A stretch of 64,000 bases of DNA from Corynebacterium halotolerans YIM 70093 = DSM 44683 (GCF_000341345.1 NC_020302.1:1096075-1160074); one strand, 5' to 3'; shown: positions 53,553 through 62,904, counted from the first letter of the stretch. The notes: a model not told the origin generated them from the sequence alone. Numbers and translations are program-made.

Positions 53553-54809
53553 TCAGCCCAGCAGCACGATCAGCGCGAGGGTGATGAGCACCACGACCGC
53601 GAGCACCACGATCCACCACGGCCCGGACCAGCGGATCCGGTCGCTGCGCTGACGGTCGGCCCGGTGCGCGCCGCCGCCGCGGACCCTGCGCGCCTCCGCC
53701 ACCGAGCGGGGGATGCCCTGCACGGGTTCCGCGGCCTTCGCGGGGCCGGCCGCGTCCGGCAGGTCGTCATCCTCCACCACGCGGATCACCTCGGTGGCAT
53801 GGGCCCGCTCGGCGGGGGCCGGGGCCACCGGGGCCTTGTCGGCGGGTGCCTCATCGGCCGGTGCCTGCTCCGGGGTCACCGGCTCCTTGCCCGCCGTCTC
53901 ATCCCTGCGCTGCGTGGGGGAGACAATGCTGCGCCTCCGGTGGCTCTCGGCCCGCGCAGGGGTGACGGCCTCGAAGGAGTTCGAGGGCATGTGCACCGAC
54001 CAGCTCCCGTCGGCGCCGACGGACACCCCGGCCTCCGAGAGGTCCGGCACGCCGGCGCCCTCCGGTCCGGCCACGGCGGCGGGCACCGCGAGCGTCGGCA
54101 AGGGTGAGATCTCCGGTTCCAGATCCCGATCGTCCAGGTCGGAGGTGCGGGCGCATTCGACGCTCACGGCGCCGTCGCGGACGAAGGCGCGGGCCATCAC
54201 CCGCAGGCCGAGGGCGGCGAAGTGCGCGAGCGCGTCGCTGAGCTTGAGCGAGTCCCACCGGGTGGCCACGCCGAGCACGCGGCCGTCGTGGAGGACCGTG
54301 ACGCGGCCGTCGACCTCGACGAGCTCCACCAGGAGCTGCACAGTACCCAGCGCCGCGAGCTCGTCCGTTCCGACGTCGCCGTCGACCGCCGGATCCAGCT
54401 CGAGCGCGCGCCCCGGGGGCAGCAGCGTCCACGGTTCGTCCAACGGATCGTTGACCGGGACGCACCACTGCGGGTCCACCAGCAGCACGGACACCCCGAG
54501 GCCTGCGTTGGGCACGACCCGCACCTCGGCGGTGACCTGTGGGGTGAGCTGGGAACCGGTCACGCGCTCCAGCTGCGGGAACTGTTCCCGAAAATCCGCG
54601 GGCAGCGTGCCGATCACGCCGAAGTCCCACTTGACCTTGAAGCCGCCGCCGCGGGGGTCGGGCAGCAGGGTCACGGGTACCTCGACGGCGTCGTGGATGG
54701 CGCGGTCGTGGAAGTGGGAGAAGAGGATGGCCTGGTTGGGGTCCGCGACGGCGATCCGGTTGCTGGTCCCGACCGCCCGGGCGGGCAGGGCGTAGGGAGT
54801 GAACGGCAT
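53553..54809 (-). CDS. Hypothetical protein with disordered linker and C-terminal membrane anchor
   Basis: 418 residues from a leaderless ATG (TAGACT 6 nt upstream). Residues 1-225 look globular, with repeated beta-rich stretches (VPVTLLPDPRGGGFKVKWDFGVIG; AEVRVVPNAGLGVSVLLVDPQWCVPVND). Residues about 260-385 are Pro/Ala/Glu-rich and probably disordered; a basic patch is followed by a single membrane span (WWIVVLAVVVLITLALIVLLG) ending the protein, so the domain faces the cytoplasm (tail anchor). I do not recognise the family; it looks actinobacterial and conserved in style. Confidence 0.75.
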   Translation of the reverse strand: MPFTPYALPARAVGTSNRIAVADPNQAILFSHFHDRAIHDAVEVPVTLLPDPRGGGFKVKWDFGVIGTLPADFREQFPQLERVTGSQLTPQVTAEVRVVPNAGLGVSVLLVDPQWCVPVNDPLDEPWTLLPPGRALELDPAVDGDVGTDELAALGTVQLLVELVEVDGRVTVLHDGRVLGVATRWDSLKLSDALAHFAALGLRVMARAFVRDGAVSVECARTSDLDDRDLEPEISPLPTLAVPAAVAGPEGAGVPDLSEAGVSVGADGSWSVHMPSNSFEAVTPARAESHRRRSIVSPTQRRDETAGKEPVTPEQAPADEAPADKAPVAPAPAERAHATEVIRVVEDDDLPDAAGPAKAAEPVQGIPRSVAEARRVRGGGAHRADRQRSDRIRWSGPWWIVVLAVVVLITLALIVLLG

Positions 54810-54815
54810 GCCGGA

Positions 54816-54821
54816 AGTCTA
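54816..54821 (-). promoter_or_regulatory. Leaderless -10 element (TAGACT, minus strand)
   Basis: Read on the minus strand, TAGACT ends 6 nt before ATG 54809 of the tail-anchored hypothetical gene. Confidence 0.55.
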
Positions 54822-54872
54822 ACAACTCCGCGGGCGCGGCCCCGTGCGGCGCGGCGGGACCCGGGCCGGGGA

Positions 54873-57242
54873 TCAGGAGACGTATTCAGCCAGGTAGCGC
54901 CCAGTCACGGTGGTGCCGTCGGCGACCATCTCCACGGGCGTGCCGGTGAAGGTGACCTCGCCGCCCTCGGAGCCCGCGCCCGGGCCGAGGTCGATGACGT
55001 GGTCGGCGTGGGCGACCACGGCCAGATGGTGTTCGATGGTGATCACGGTGCGCCCGTCGTCGACGAGCCGGTCGAGCAGCCCCAGCAGCTTCTCGACGTC
55101 CGCGAGGTGCAGGCCGGTGGTCGGCTCGTCGAGAATGAGGATCTCCGCCTTCTCCGCCAGGTGGGCGGCGAGCTTGAGCCGCTGGCGCTCACCGCCGGAC
55201 AGGGTGGTCAGCGGCTGCCCCAGGGCGAGGTAGCCCAGGCCGACGTCGGCCAGCCGGGTGCAGATCTTCGCCGCGGCCGGCACCCGGGAGTCCGGGCCGG
55301 CGAAGAATTCCGCCGCCTCCTCGACGGGCATGGCCAGCACCTGCGCGATGTTGCGGCCGCCGAAGTGGTGGTCGAGCACGCTCTCCTCGAAGCGCCTGCC
55401 CTCGCAGACCTCGCAGGGCATGTCGACCCCGGCCATGATGCCCAGGTCCACGTAGACCACCCCGGCACCCTTGCAGTTCGGGCACGCGCCCTCGGAGTTG
55501 GGGCTGAACAGGGCGGGTTTGACCCCGTTGGCCTTCGCGAAGGCCTTGCGGATGGAGTCCAGGGCACCGGTGTAGGTGGCCGGGTTGGAGCGTCTTGAGC
55601 CGCGGATGGGGGACTGGTCGACCAGCACGGTCGTCTCCGAGCACGGTAGCTCGGCGATCAGCGAGGACTTGCCGGAGCCGGCCACCCCGGTGATGGCGGT
55701 GAGCACACCGAGCGGGACGTCCACGTCGACGTCGCGGAGGTTGTTGCGGCCCGCCCCGCGGATCTCCAGGGCGCCGGTGGGGGTGCGTGTCCCGTCCCTG
55801 AGACGGGCGCGGTCGTCGAGGTGGCGGCCGGTCAGCGTGTCCGAGGCCCGCAGCTGCCCGACGTCGCCGGTGAAACAGATCCCGCCGCCGTCGGTGCCCG
55901 CGCCGGGGCCGAGGTCGATGACGTGGTCGGCGATGGCGATGGTCTCGGGCTTGTGCTCGACGACCAGCACGGTGTTGCCCTTGTCGCGCAGCTCGAGCAG
56001 GAGGGTGTTCATCCGCCGGATGTCGTGCGGGTGCAGGCCCGCGGTGGGTTCATCGAAGATGTAGGTCACGTCCGTCAGGGCGGAACCCAGGTGGCGGATC
56101 ATCCTGGTGCGCTGGGCCTCGCCCCCCGACAGGGTGCCGGCCGGGCGGTCCAGGGTCAGGTACCCCAGCCCGATGGACACGAAGTTGTCGAGGGTCTCCC
56201 GGATGCCCTGGAGCAGCGGACCCACCGACGGCGCACCCAGGTCACCGGCCTCGCGGAACCACTCGGCCAGGTCGCGGATCTCCATGGCGCACAGCTCGGC
56301 GATGTTCCTGCCCCGGATCCGCGACTCCAGCGCGTGCTGCGCCAGCCGGGCGCCGCCGCACCCGGGACATTCGATGAAGGTCACGGCCCGGTCGACGAAT
56401 TCGCCGATGTGCCGCTGCATCGACTCCCGGTCCTTGGTGAGCATGGACTTTCTGATCCGCGGGATGAGCCCCTCGTAGGTCATGTTCATCTCGGCGATCT
56501 TCCGTTTCTCCGGTTCCGCGTAGAGAAACGCCTCGCGCTGCTTTGCCGTGAAGTCCTGCACCGGCTGGTCGGCGGGGTAGAGGCCGGACTCGGCGTACAT
56601 GCGGTGGGCCCACTGGCCGGGCTTGAAGCCGGGTGCCCTGATGGCGCCGTCGTTCAGCGAGAGCGATTCGTCGACGATCTCGTCCAGGTCGATGTCGGAG
56701 ACCCGCCCCATGCCGTCGCACCGCGGACACATGCCGCCGGTGCGCCTGAAGTCGGCGCGGACCTTCTTCTGCCGGCCCTTCTCCACGGTGATGGCCCCGG
56801 CCGCGCTGACCGAGGGGACGTTGAAGGAGTAGGCGCCCGGCCCGCCGGCGTTCGGCTCGGCGATACGCGAGAAGAGGATGCGCAGCATGGCGGTCGCGTC
56901 GGTGGCGGTGCCCACCGTGGAGCGGGAATTCGCTCCCATCGGCTCCTGGTCGACGATGATCGCGGTGGTGATTCCCTCGAGCCGGTCGACGTCCGGACGG
57001 GCCAGCGTGGGCATGAAGCCCTGGACGAAGGACGGGTAGGTCTCGTTGATCAGCCGTTGGGACTCGGCAGCGATGGTGGCGAAGACCAGCGACGACTTGC
57101 CGGAGCCGGAGACACCGGTGAACACCGTCAGACGGCGCTTGGGGATCTCGACGTCGATCCCGCGCAGGTTGTTCTCCCGGGCACCGAGGACGCGGATGAC
57201 GTCGTGGGTGTCGGCGGGAGCGGTGACGGGGGTTCCGGCCAT
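54873..57242 (-). CDS. UvrA-like ABC ATPase (short UvrA paralogue)
   Basis: 789 residues from ATG 57242 with GGAGAC upstream, shorter than UvrA (about 950). Two ABC modules: Walker A GVSGSGKSS (about 44) and GVAGSGKSS (about 515), signature LSGGEAQR and LSGGERQR, Walker B TYIFDEPTAGLHP and ILILDEPTTGLH. Zinc-finger Cys pairs CPRCDG, CPGCGG, CPNCKG and CEVCEG are retained, but the insertion regions are reduced. Such UvrA2-type proteins are linked to DNA-binding drug resistance; direct excision repair is less likely. It is followed downstream by the hypothetical tail-anchored gene. Confidence 0.88.
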   Translation of the reverse strand: MAGTPVTAPADTHDVIRVLGARENNLRGIDVEIPKRRLTVFTGVSGSGKSSLVFATIAAESQRLINETYPSFVQGFMPTLARPDVDRLEGITTAIIVDQEPMGANSRSTVGTATDATAMLRILFSRIAEPNAGGPGAYSFNVPSVSAAGAITVEKGRQKKVRADFRRTGGMCPRCDGMGRVSDIDLDEIVDESLSLNDGAIRAPGFKPGQWAHRMYAESGLYPADQPVQDFTAKQREAFLYAEPEKRKIAEMNMTYEGLIPRIRKSMLTKDRESMQRHIGEFVDRAVTFIECPGCGGARLAQHALESRIRGRNIAELCAMEIRDLAEWFREAGDLGAPSVGPLLQGIRETLDNFVSIGLGYLTLDRPAGTLSGGEAQRTRMIRHLGSALTDVTYIFDEPTAGLHPHDIRRMNTLLLELRDKGNTVLVVEHKPETIAIADHVIDLGPGAGTDGGGICFTGDVGQLRASDTLTGRHLDDRARLRDGTRTPTGALEIRGAGRNNLRDVDVDVPLGVLTAITGVAGSGKSSLIAELPCSETTVLVDQSPIRGSRRSNPATYTGALDSIRKAFAKANGVKPALFSPNSEGACPNCKGAGVVYVDLGIMAGVDMPCEVCEGRRFEESVLDHHFGGRNIAQVLAMPVEEAAEFFAGPDSRVPAAAKICTRLADVGLGYLALGQPLTTLSGGERQRLKLAAHLAEKAEILILDEPTTGLHLADVEKLLGLLDRLVDDGRTVITIEHHLAVVAHADHVIDLGPGAGSEGGEVTFTGTPVEMVADGTTVTGRYLAEYVS

Positions 57243-57324
57243 GGATGTCTCCGAGGATGCGGCTGTCAGGGTAGGGGAGAACCAGTCTAGGACGACCCGG
57301 CCCGCTCCGGCCCCGCGCCGAGGG

Positions 57325-58404
57325 TCACGGCACCCGGTGCGTCCAGGCCTCCGTGCCGAACTTCTCCTCCACGAGCTGGGCCGCGGCGTCGAGATCCGCC
57401 TGCGGGAGCTCGGCCGGCCGGGCGCCGTAACGGTTGCTGAACTCGTCGACGAGGGTGTCGATGATCTCCGCACGTTCCGCGCCCGTCTGCCGGCGCAGCG
57501 GATCCACGCGCCTCTTCGCGCTGCGCAGCCCCTTGCTGGCGAGTTTGACCTTGCCCACGCGCAGCACCTCGGCCATCTTGTCGGCGTCGATGTCGTAGGA
57601 CATCGTGACGTGGTGCAGGACCGCCCCCTTGCGTCGCTTCTGCGCGGCCCCGCCGATCTTGCCTCCGGTGGAGGTGATGTCGTTGATCGGCTGGTACCAC
57701 GCGTCGACGCCGTGCCGTGCCAGCGCGGCGAGCACCCACTGATCCAGGTAGGCGTAGGAGTCCTCGTAGCTGTAGCCGGCCACCAGGGAGGCGGGCGCGT
57801 AGAGGGAGTAGGTGATGCAGTTGCCGCCCTCCATGAACATCGCCCCGCCGCCGGAGATGCGGCGCACGACGGTGATCCCGTGCTTCTCGACGCCCGCGGG
57901 CTCCACCTCGTTGACGTACGACTGATAGGAGCCGATCACCGTGGCCCGGTCATCCCACTCCCAGATCCGCATCGTCGGGCCCCGCTGCCCCGCGGCCACC
58001 TGGTCGAGCAGCAGCTCGTCGAGGGCCACGTTGACCTGCGTGGGCAGGGGACCGGGGTGGAGGACCTCCCAGGAGTGATCCGTGAAATCGGTGCCGCCGA
58101 CCACCGCGCGGCGGACGGCCACCGCGATGTCGCGGGTGCTGAAACCGTGCAGGGCCAGCTCCCCGCCGAAGCCGGCCAGCGCGGCGTCGAGACGCCGCTG
58201 CAGCGAGTCCGTGTTCTCGGTGACCTCCGCGCCCACCAGGGCCGGGCCGAGGGACTCGAAGGCCTCCTCGGGTTCGAGGAAGAAGTCGCCGGAGACCTGG
58301 GCGGAGGAGATGGTGGCGGGGGCGGCGGATTCGGCGGGATCGGTGGTCACGTCCACGACGACCAACTTGCCGCCGGGGACCTTGAACTCGAAGTGGTGGT
58401 GCAT
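57325..58404 (-). CDS. lplA: Lipoate-protein ligase A
   Basis: 359 residues from a leaderless ATG (TAGTTT 7 nt upstream). It attaches lipoate to E2 and GcvH proteins through lipoyl-AMP. The N-terminal ~110 residues resemble the accessory domain of LplA placed ahead of the catalytic domain. The core has NVALDELLLDQV, MRIWEWDDRATVIGSYQSYVNEV, VVRRISGGGAMFME (RRxSGGG motif) and the lipoate-binding DITSTGGKIGGAAQKRRKGAVLHH with catalytic Lys. Convergent orientation relative to nothing nearby; divergent from the CNNM unit. Confidence 0.9.
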   Translation of the reverse strand: MHHHFEFKVPGGKLVVVDVTTDPAESAAPATISSAQVSGDFFLEPEEAFESLGPALVGAEVTENTDSLQRRLDAALAGFGGELALHGFSTRDIAVAVRRAVVGGTDFTDHSWEVLHPGPLPTQVNVALDELLLDQVAAGQRGPTMRIWEWDDRATVIGSYQSYVNEVEPAGVEKHGITVVRRISGGGAMFMEGGNCITYSLYAPASLVAGYSYEDSYAYLDQWVLAALARHGVDAWYQPINDITSTGGKIGGAAQKRRKGAVLHHVTMSYDIDADKMAEVLRVGKVKLASKGLRSAKRRVDPLRRQTGAERAEIIDTLVDEFSNRYGARPAELPQADLDAAAQLVEEKFGTEAWTHRVP

Positions 58405-58411
58405 GGACCCC

Positions 58412-58417
58412 AAACTA
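58412..58417 (-). promoter_or_regulatory. Leaderless -10 element (TAGTTT, minus strand) for lplA
   Basis: TAGTTT ends 7 nt before ATG 58404 on the minus strand. Confidence 0.55.
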
Positions 58418-58496
58418 CGCGCCGGGTGAGGCGGAGAGGTGAACCGGGAACTAAAACCGTTCCCGTGGCGTTGTGTCAATCGGTATGAATAGTGAT

Positions 58497-58649
58497 ATGG
58501 ACCAGAGAGATCCCGACCAACCCCCGAGTCCCGGCTTCAGCTTCACTGGGCTGGTGAGTCTGCCGGGGCAGGACAACACCGACGGGGCGCTCGTGTGCGG
58601 CCCGGAGGGGTGCCTGCCCGGCACGGAACCCGGAAGCGGGGTCGGCTAA
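58497..58649 (+). CDS. Small hypothetical protein, 50 residues
   Basis: Frame from ATG 58497 (or 58485) to TAA 58647, stopping 3 nt before the CNNM start ATG 58653. It reads MDQRDPDQPPSPGFSFTGLV and later VCGPEGCLPG, a Gly/Pro-rich peptide with two Cys. The tight spacing suggests coupled translation with the downstream membrane protein. I recognise no family, and coding status is inferred from the open frame and spacing only. Confidence 0.5.
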   Translation: MDQRDPDQPPSPGFSFTGLVSLPGQDNTDGALVCGPEGCLPGTEPGSGVG

Positions 58650-58652
58650 ACC

Positions 58653-60050
58653 ATGGGCGGCATCGCGTTGAACGCGCTTCTCGTCGTCATCTTCGTCATC
58701 ATCGGCGGGGTCTTCGCCGCGACGGAGATGGCCCTGGTCAGTCTGCGCGAGTCGCAGATCCGGAAGATGGAGCGTGGTACCGGGGCGGGCCGCAAGGTCG
58801 CGACGCTGGCCCGGGACTCCGGGCTCTTCCTCTCCGCGGTGCAGATCGGAGTGACCTTCGCCGGCTTCTTCTCCTCGGCGTTCGGCGCCTCCACCATCGC
58901 CCCGCAGATCGCCCCGATCCTGGAGGGCTGGGGCTTCAGCGAGGGCGCCGCCTCGATCACGGCCCTGGTGGTCATGACGCTGATCGTCTCCTACCTCTCA
59001 CTGGTCCTCGGCGAGCTGGTCCCCAAACGCATGGCGATGCAGAAGGCCGAGAGCTTCAGCCTGATCGTCGCCCCGCCGTTGGGCGTGTTCGCCACCCTGA
59101 TGCGCCCGGTGATCTGGATCGTCAACTCCTCGTCGAACCTGCTTCTGCGCGCGCTCGGCTTCGACCCGAACGCCCGGACCGAGGAGATGAGCAACGAGGA
59201 GGTCCGCGACATCGTCACCAGCCACGGCGGCTTCGACCCCTCCGAGCGGGAGCTGGTCACCGACGTCTTCGAGGCCGGTGACCGGCTCGTCGGCGAGGTC
59301 ATGCGCCACCGCTCGGACATGATCGCCTACGACGGAGAGCAGACCGTCGACGAGGTCGCCGCCGACATCACCGGCCGGCCCTATTCGCGCTACCCGGTCT
59401 ACGAGGACTCCATCGACATGGTCATCGGCTTCATCCATGTCCGCGACCTCCTCGAACACGCGGCGACCGGCCGCAGTGGGATACGCATCCGCCAGCTCAT
59501 CCGCCCGATCCTCCAGCTGCCCGGGACCGCCAAGCTGCCGAAGGCGATGTCGCAGATGCGCGCCTCCGGCCACCACATCGCGATCGTCGTCGACGAGTAC
59601 GGCGGCACCGACGGCATGGTCACCCTCGAGGACCTGCTCGAGGAGCTCGTCGGCGAGATCTGGGACGAGTACGACCGCGAGGAACGCCGCGCCGTCATGG
59701 CCCTGCACGAGTCGCGGCTGCTCGACGCCGGGACGAACCTGGAGGACTTCGCCGACGCCACCGGCATCACCCTGCCCGAGGGCCCCTACGAGACGGTCGC
59801 CGGTTGGATGATCACCCAACTGGGCCGCCTCGGACGGGAGGGCGACACCGTGCCCGTCCCGGCGTCGTTCACCGCCGACGCCGAGGATGACGAGAACCCC
59901 GGGCTCATCCGCTACCAGCTCGAGGTCGCCGAGATCTCCGGTAACCGCATCATCCGGGTGGAGCTGCGCAAGGCCCAGGTGGAGACGGTGGAACCGGGCG
60001 AGACCACGGGCCCCGAGTCCGGCTCCGGGGGCGAACCGGCCGGTAGCTAG
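58653..60050 (+). CDS. CNNM/CorC-family membrane protein with CBS pair
   Basis: 465 residues from ATG 58653. Four hydrophobic segments form the CNNM (DUF21) domain (about 1-195: [49 protein letters not shown]). A pair of CBS domains spans about 210-340 ([65 protein letters not shown]), and a CorC_HlyC domain closes the protein. The family is tied to Mg2+/Co2+ efflux or homeostasis; the hemolysin label is historical. Preceded by a small ORF; followed 12 nt later by a ZIP transporter with its own promoter. Confidence 0.92.
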   Translation: MGGIALNALLVVIFVIIGGVFAATEMALVSLRESQIRKMERGTGAGRKVATLARDSGLFLSAVQIGVTFAGFFSSAFGASTIAPQIAPILEGWGFSEGAASITALVVMTLIVSYLSLVLGELVPKRMAMQKAESFSLIVAPPLGVFATLMRPVIWIVNSSSNLLLRALGFDPNARTEEMSNEEVRDIVTSHGGFDPSERELVTDVFEAGDRLVGEVMRHRSDMIAYDGEQTVDEVAADITGRPYSRYPVYEDSIDMVIGFIHVRDLLEHAATGRSGIRIRQLIRPILQLPGTAKLPKAMSQMRASGHHIAIVVDEYGGTDGMVTLEDLLEELVGEIWDEYDREERRAVMALHESRLLDAGTNLEDFADATGITLPEGPYETVAGWMITQLGRLGREGDTVPVPASFTADAEDDENPGLIRYQLEVAEISGNRIIRVELRKAQVETVEPGETTGPESGSGGEPAGS

Positions 60051-60053
60051 ACT
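60048..60053 (+). promoter_or_regulatory. Leaderless -10 element (TAGACT) for zupT
   Basis: TAGACT overlaps the stop region of the previous gene and ends 8 nt before ATG 60062. Confidence 0.55.
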
Positions 60054-60061
60054 GAGCTGTC

Positions 60062-60868
60062 ATGTATGACGTGTCGACGGTGCTCTTCGCTTTCGGGCTG
60101 ACACTCTTCGCAGGCCTCGCGACGGGCATCGGCGGTTTGATCGCGGTGCTCAGGAAGGACCAGGGACCCCGGTTCCTGGCCGGCGCCCTCGGCCTGTCCG
60201 CGGGTGTGATGCTCTACGTGTCCTTCCTGGAGATTCTGCCCAAGGCCTTCGACGAGCTCGGCACGGCATGGGGGGAGCGCACCGGCGCGTGGGCGGCGGT
60301 GGGGGCCTTCTTCGCCGGTATCGCGCTGATCGCGGTCATCGACCGGCTCGTGCCGGAACCGATCAACCCGCACGAGCGGGGTATCAGCGCGGACCCCCAG
60401 CTGTCCGCGCAACGCCGGCGCATGATGAAGATGGGCGTGTTCACCGCCGGGGCGATCGCCATCCACAACTTTCCGGAGGGCTTCGCCACCTTCATCGCCG
60501 GCCTGGAGGACGCGTCCATCGCGATCCCCGTCGCGCTCGCGATCGCCATCCACAACGTCCCCGAGGGGGTGGCGGTGGCCGTGCCCATCCGCCAGGCCAC
60601 CGGCTCCCGGCGTAAGGCGCTGGCCTGGTCCACGGTCTCCGGCCTGGCGGAACCGGCCGGCGCGCTCGTCGGCTTCGCCCTGCTCATGCCCTTCCTGGGG
60701 CCGGTCACACTCGGGCTGTCGTTCGCCGCGGTCGCCGGCATCATGGTGTTCATCTGCCTGGATGAGCTGCTGCCCACCGCCGTGGCCACCGGCCGCCACC
60801 ACACCGCCATCTACGGGCTCGTCGCCGGTATGGCGATCATGGCGGTCTCCCTGCTGCTGTTCATCTAG
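60062..60868 (+). CDS. zupT: ZIP-family zinc transporter
   Basis: 268 residues, leaderless start. Eight spans. The binuclear metal-transport motifs AIAIHNFPEGFATF (about 133-147) and AIAIHNVPEGVAVAVPI (about 158-174) are the HN(x)PEG signature of ZupT. GLATGIGGLIAVL near the start is typical. It imports Zn2+ and other divalent metals. Its place behind the CNNM gene suggests a metal-homeostasis pair, though it has a separate promoter. Confidence 0.94.
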   Translation: MYDVSTVLFAFGLTLFAGLATGIGGLIAVLRKDQGPRFLAGALGLSAGVMLYVSFLEILPKAFDELGTAWGERTGAWAAVGAFFAGIALIAVIDRLVPEPINPHERGISADPQLSAQRRRMMKMGVFTAGAIAIHNFPEGFATFIAGLEDASIAIPVALAIAIHNVPEGVAVAVPIRQATGSRRKALAWSTVSGLAEPAGALVGFALLMPFLGPVTLGLSFAAVAGIMVFICLDELLPTAVATGRHHTAIYGLVAGMAIMAVSLLLFI

Positions 60869-60979
60869 GGCTGTGGCGGGGGTGGGGTGGGCCCCGCTCC
60901 GGCGGTGAGTTCGACGCCTCGGCACCGGTGTATCCCGCACGGGGCGGTGCCGGTCGGCGGCACCGCCACCGGATCGGAT

Positions 60980-61915
60980 TCAGTGCCCTGAGTGCGCTTC
61001 GCGGCCGGCGCCGGTGAGCTTCTTGATGCCCTCGATGAGGAGGACGACGACCACACCCCAGATCAGACCGACGATCAGGGAGAAGAAGGTGTTGACCAGC
61101 CAGCCCAGGAAACCGCCCCCGGCACCGACCTCCAGCCCGTGGATGAAGTCGTAGGGCCAGGTGAGACCGAACTCCTCGAGCCCGAGGACGATGATGTGGC
61201 CGCCGACCCAGAGCATCGCGAAGGTGCCGACGATCGAGATCGCCGCGAGCACCTTGGGCATGGCGGCGACCAGACCACGACCGAAGCCGGCGGCCGCTCC
61301 GCCGCGCCCGACCAGGGCCAGGCCGATGTCGTCCATCTTCACCAGCAGCGCCACCGCGCCGTACACCAGGGCGGTGATGCCGAGAGCCACGAGGACGAGC
61401 ACGACGGTACGGAGGAGGAACGTTTCGTCGGCGACCTCGTTGAGCGAGATGACCATGATCTCCGCGGAGAGGATGAGATCCGTGGTGATCGCCCCCTTGA
61501 CCAGGTTGTCCTCGGCGTCGGGGCCCTTGTCCTTCGCCGGTTTCTCCTTCTTCTCGTGGCCGAGCACCCGGCCGAGGACCTTCTCCGCGCCCTCGAAGCA
61601 CAGGTAGGTGCCGCCCACCATGAGGATCGGGGTCAGCGCCCAGGGCGCGATCCACGACAGCAGCAGGGCGATGGGGAGGATGATGACGAGCTTGTTGATC
61701 AGCGATCCCTTGGTGATCCGCCAGATCATCGGCAGCTCGCGCGCCGGGGTCACCCCCGAGACGAACCGCGGGGTGACGGCGGCGTCGTCGACCACCACGC
61801 CCGCGGCCTTCATACTGGTGCGGCCCGCGGCGGCAGCCACATCGTCCACGCTGGAGGCCGCGGTTCGCGCAATCAACGCCACATCATCGAGCAGTGCTAC
61901 CAGTCCACCGGCCAT
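60980..61915 (-). CDS. DUF808 (YedI-like) membrane protein
   Basis: 311 residues from ATG 61915 with AAAGG nine nt upstream; a GTG at 61924 is possible. GLVALLDDVALIARTAASSVDDVAAAAGRTSMKAAGVVVDDAAVTPRFV matches the DUF808 N-terminus, with about six membrane spans following. The family's function is unknown. Monocistronic. Confidence 0.87.
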   Translation of the reverse strand: MAGGLVALLDDVALIARTAASSVDDVAAAAGRTSMKAAGVVVDDAAVTPRFVSGVTPARELPMIWRITKGSLINKLVIILPIALLLSWIAPWALTPILMVGGTYLCFEGAEKVLGRVLGHEKKEKPAKDKGPDAEDNLVKGAITTDLILSAEIMVISLNEVADETFLLRTVVLVLVALGITALVYGAVALLVKMDDIGLALVGRGGAAAGFGRGLVAAMPKVLAAISIVGTFAMLWVGGHIIVLGLEEFGLTWPYDFIHGLEVGAGGGFLGWLVNTFFSLIVGLIWGVVVVLLIEGIKKLTGAGREAHSGH

Positions 61916-62001
61916 CGGGGCCACCTTTCGGATTCGGTTGAACGTGCATCGGTGACCGCCAGATTAGCCAGATCATGGCCCGCGTGCCGGAGCACCGGTT
62001 C

Positions 62002-62007
62002 TAAACT
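62002..62007 (+). promoter_or_regulatory. Leaderless -10 element (TAAACT)
   Basis: TAAACT ends 7 nt before ATG 62015 of the ketopantoate-reductase-like gene. Confidence 0.55.
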
Positions 62008-62014
62008 GGACGCC

Positions 62015-62893
62015 ATGAGGATCGCATTCATCGGTGCCGGCGCCGTCGGCGGCTGGTTCGGCGGCCGACTGGCCGCCGCGGGGCACGACGTCGTCTTCGT
62101 CGCCCGCGGCGCCACCCTGGACGCCCTGATCACCGAGGGGCTCCGGCTCAACGACGAGCCACCGCTGAAAGTCACCGCGGTGGGCTCGCTCGCGGAGGTG
62201 GGGGACTGCGACGTCGTCTTCCTCACGGTCAAGGCCACCGGCGGGACGAACGTGGGGGAGCTGCTGTCCGGGGCGCCCGGGCACGCCCTGGTGGCCGTCA
62301 CCCAGAACGCGGTGGAGGTGCCCACCCGGGTCGCCGAGGTCGTCGGCCGCGGGCGCACCCTGCCGGGCGTGGTCCGCGGGTTCTTCCACCACACCGGGCC
62401 CGGCCGGGTCGAGTTCCACGGCGGGCCGATCTCCTACACCTTCGGCACCTTCGACGGGCGCGCGGACGCCACCGTCGACGAGCTGGCCGCCGCCCTCAAC
62501 GAGGCCGGCATCGAGGCCACGGTGCACCCCGACATCTGGGCCGAGGTCTGGGAGAAAGCCATGTTCGTCACCTGCTTCGGGGGCCTCGGAGCGTGGACGG
62601 GCCGGCCGCTGGGCCACCTGCGCACCGTCGAACGCACCCGTCTGGAGGCCCTGATGCGGGAGGTCCACGCCGTCGCCCGGGCCGACGGTGTGCCGCTGGC
62701 CGACCACGCGGTCGCCCGCACCATGGCCTTCGCCGACCGGATGCCCGCCGAGGCCACCAGTTCCATGCAGCGCGACCTGGCCGCGGGGGATCCCGGCGAG
62801 CTGGACGCGCAGGTCGGCGCGGTGTGCCGGATCGGGGCGGCCCACGGCGTCGATACGCCCCTGCATTCGGGATTGCTGCGCGCGCTGGGGTAG
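62015..62893 (+). CDS. 2-dehydropantoate 2-reductase family protein
   Basis: 292 residues, leaderless start. NADPH-binding Rossmann start RIAFIGAGAVGGWFGGRLAAAGHDVVFVARG, VFLTVKAT, the catalytic Lys region AEVWEKAMFVTCFGGLGAWTGRPLG (Lys about 179) and a C-terminal ApbA_C domain with TSSMQRDLAAGDPGELDAQVGAV. It may make pantoate for CoA synthesis, but paralogues are common and not all act on ketopantoate, so I do not assign panE. Confidence 0.85.
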   Translation: MRIAFIGAGAVGGWFGGRLAAAGHDVVFVARGATLDALITEGLRLNDEPPLKVTAVGSLAEVGDCDVVFLTVKATGGTNVGELLSGAPGHALVAVTQNAVEVPTRVAEVVGRGRTLPGVVRGFFHHTGPGRVEFHGGPISYTFGTFDGRADATVDELAAALNEAGIEATVHPDIWAEVWEKAMFVTCFGGLGAWTGRPLGHLRTVERTRLEALMREVHAVARADGVPLADHAVARTMAFADRMPAEATSSMQRDLAAGDPGELDAQVGAVCRIGAAHGVDTPLHSGLLRALG

Positions 62894-62896
62894 ATT
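62891..62896 (+). promoter_or_regulatory. Leaderless -10 element (TAGATT)
   Basis: TAGATT overlaps the previous stop codon and ends 8 nt before ATG 62905. Confidence 0.55.
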
Positions 62897-62904
62897 AGCC
62901 AGTC

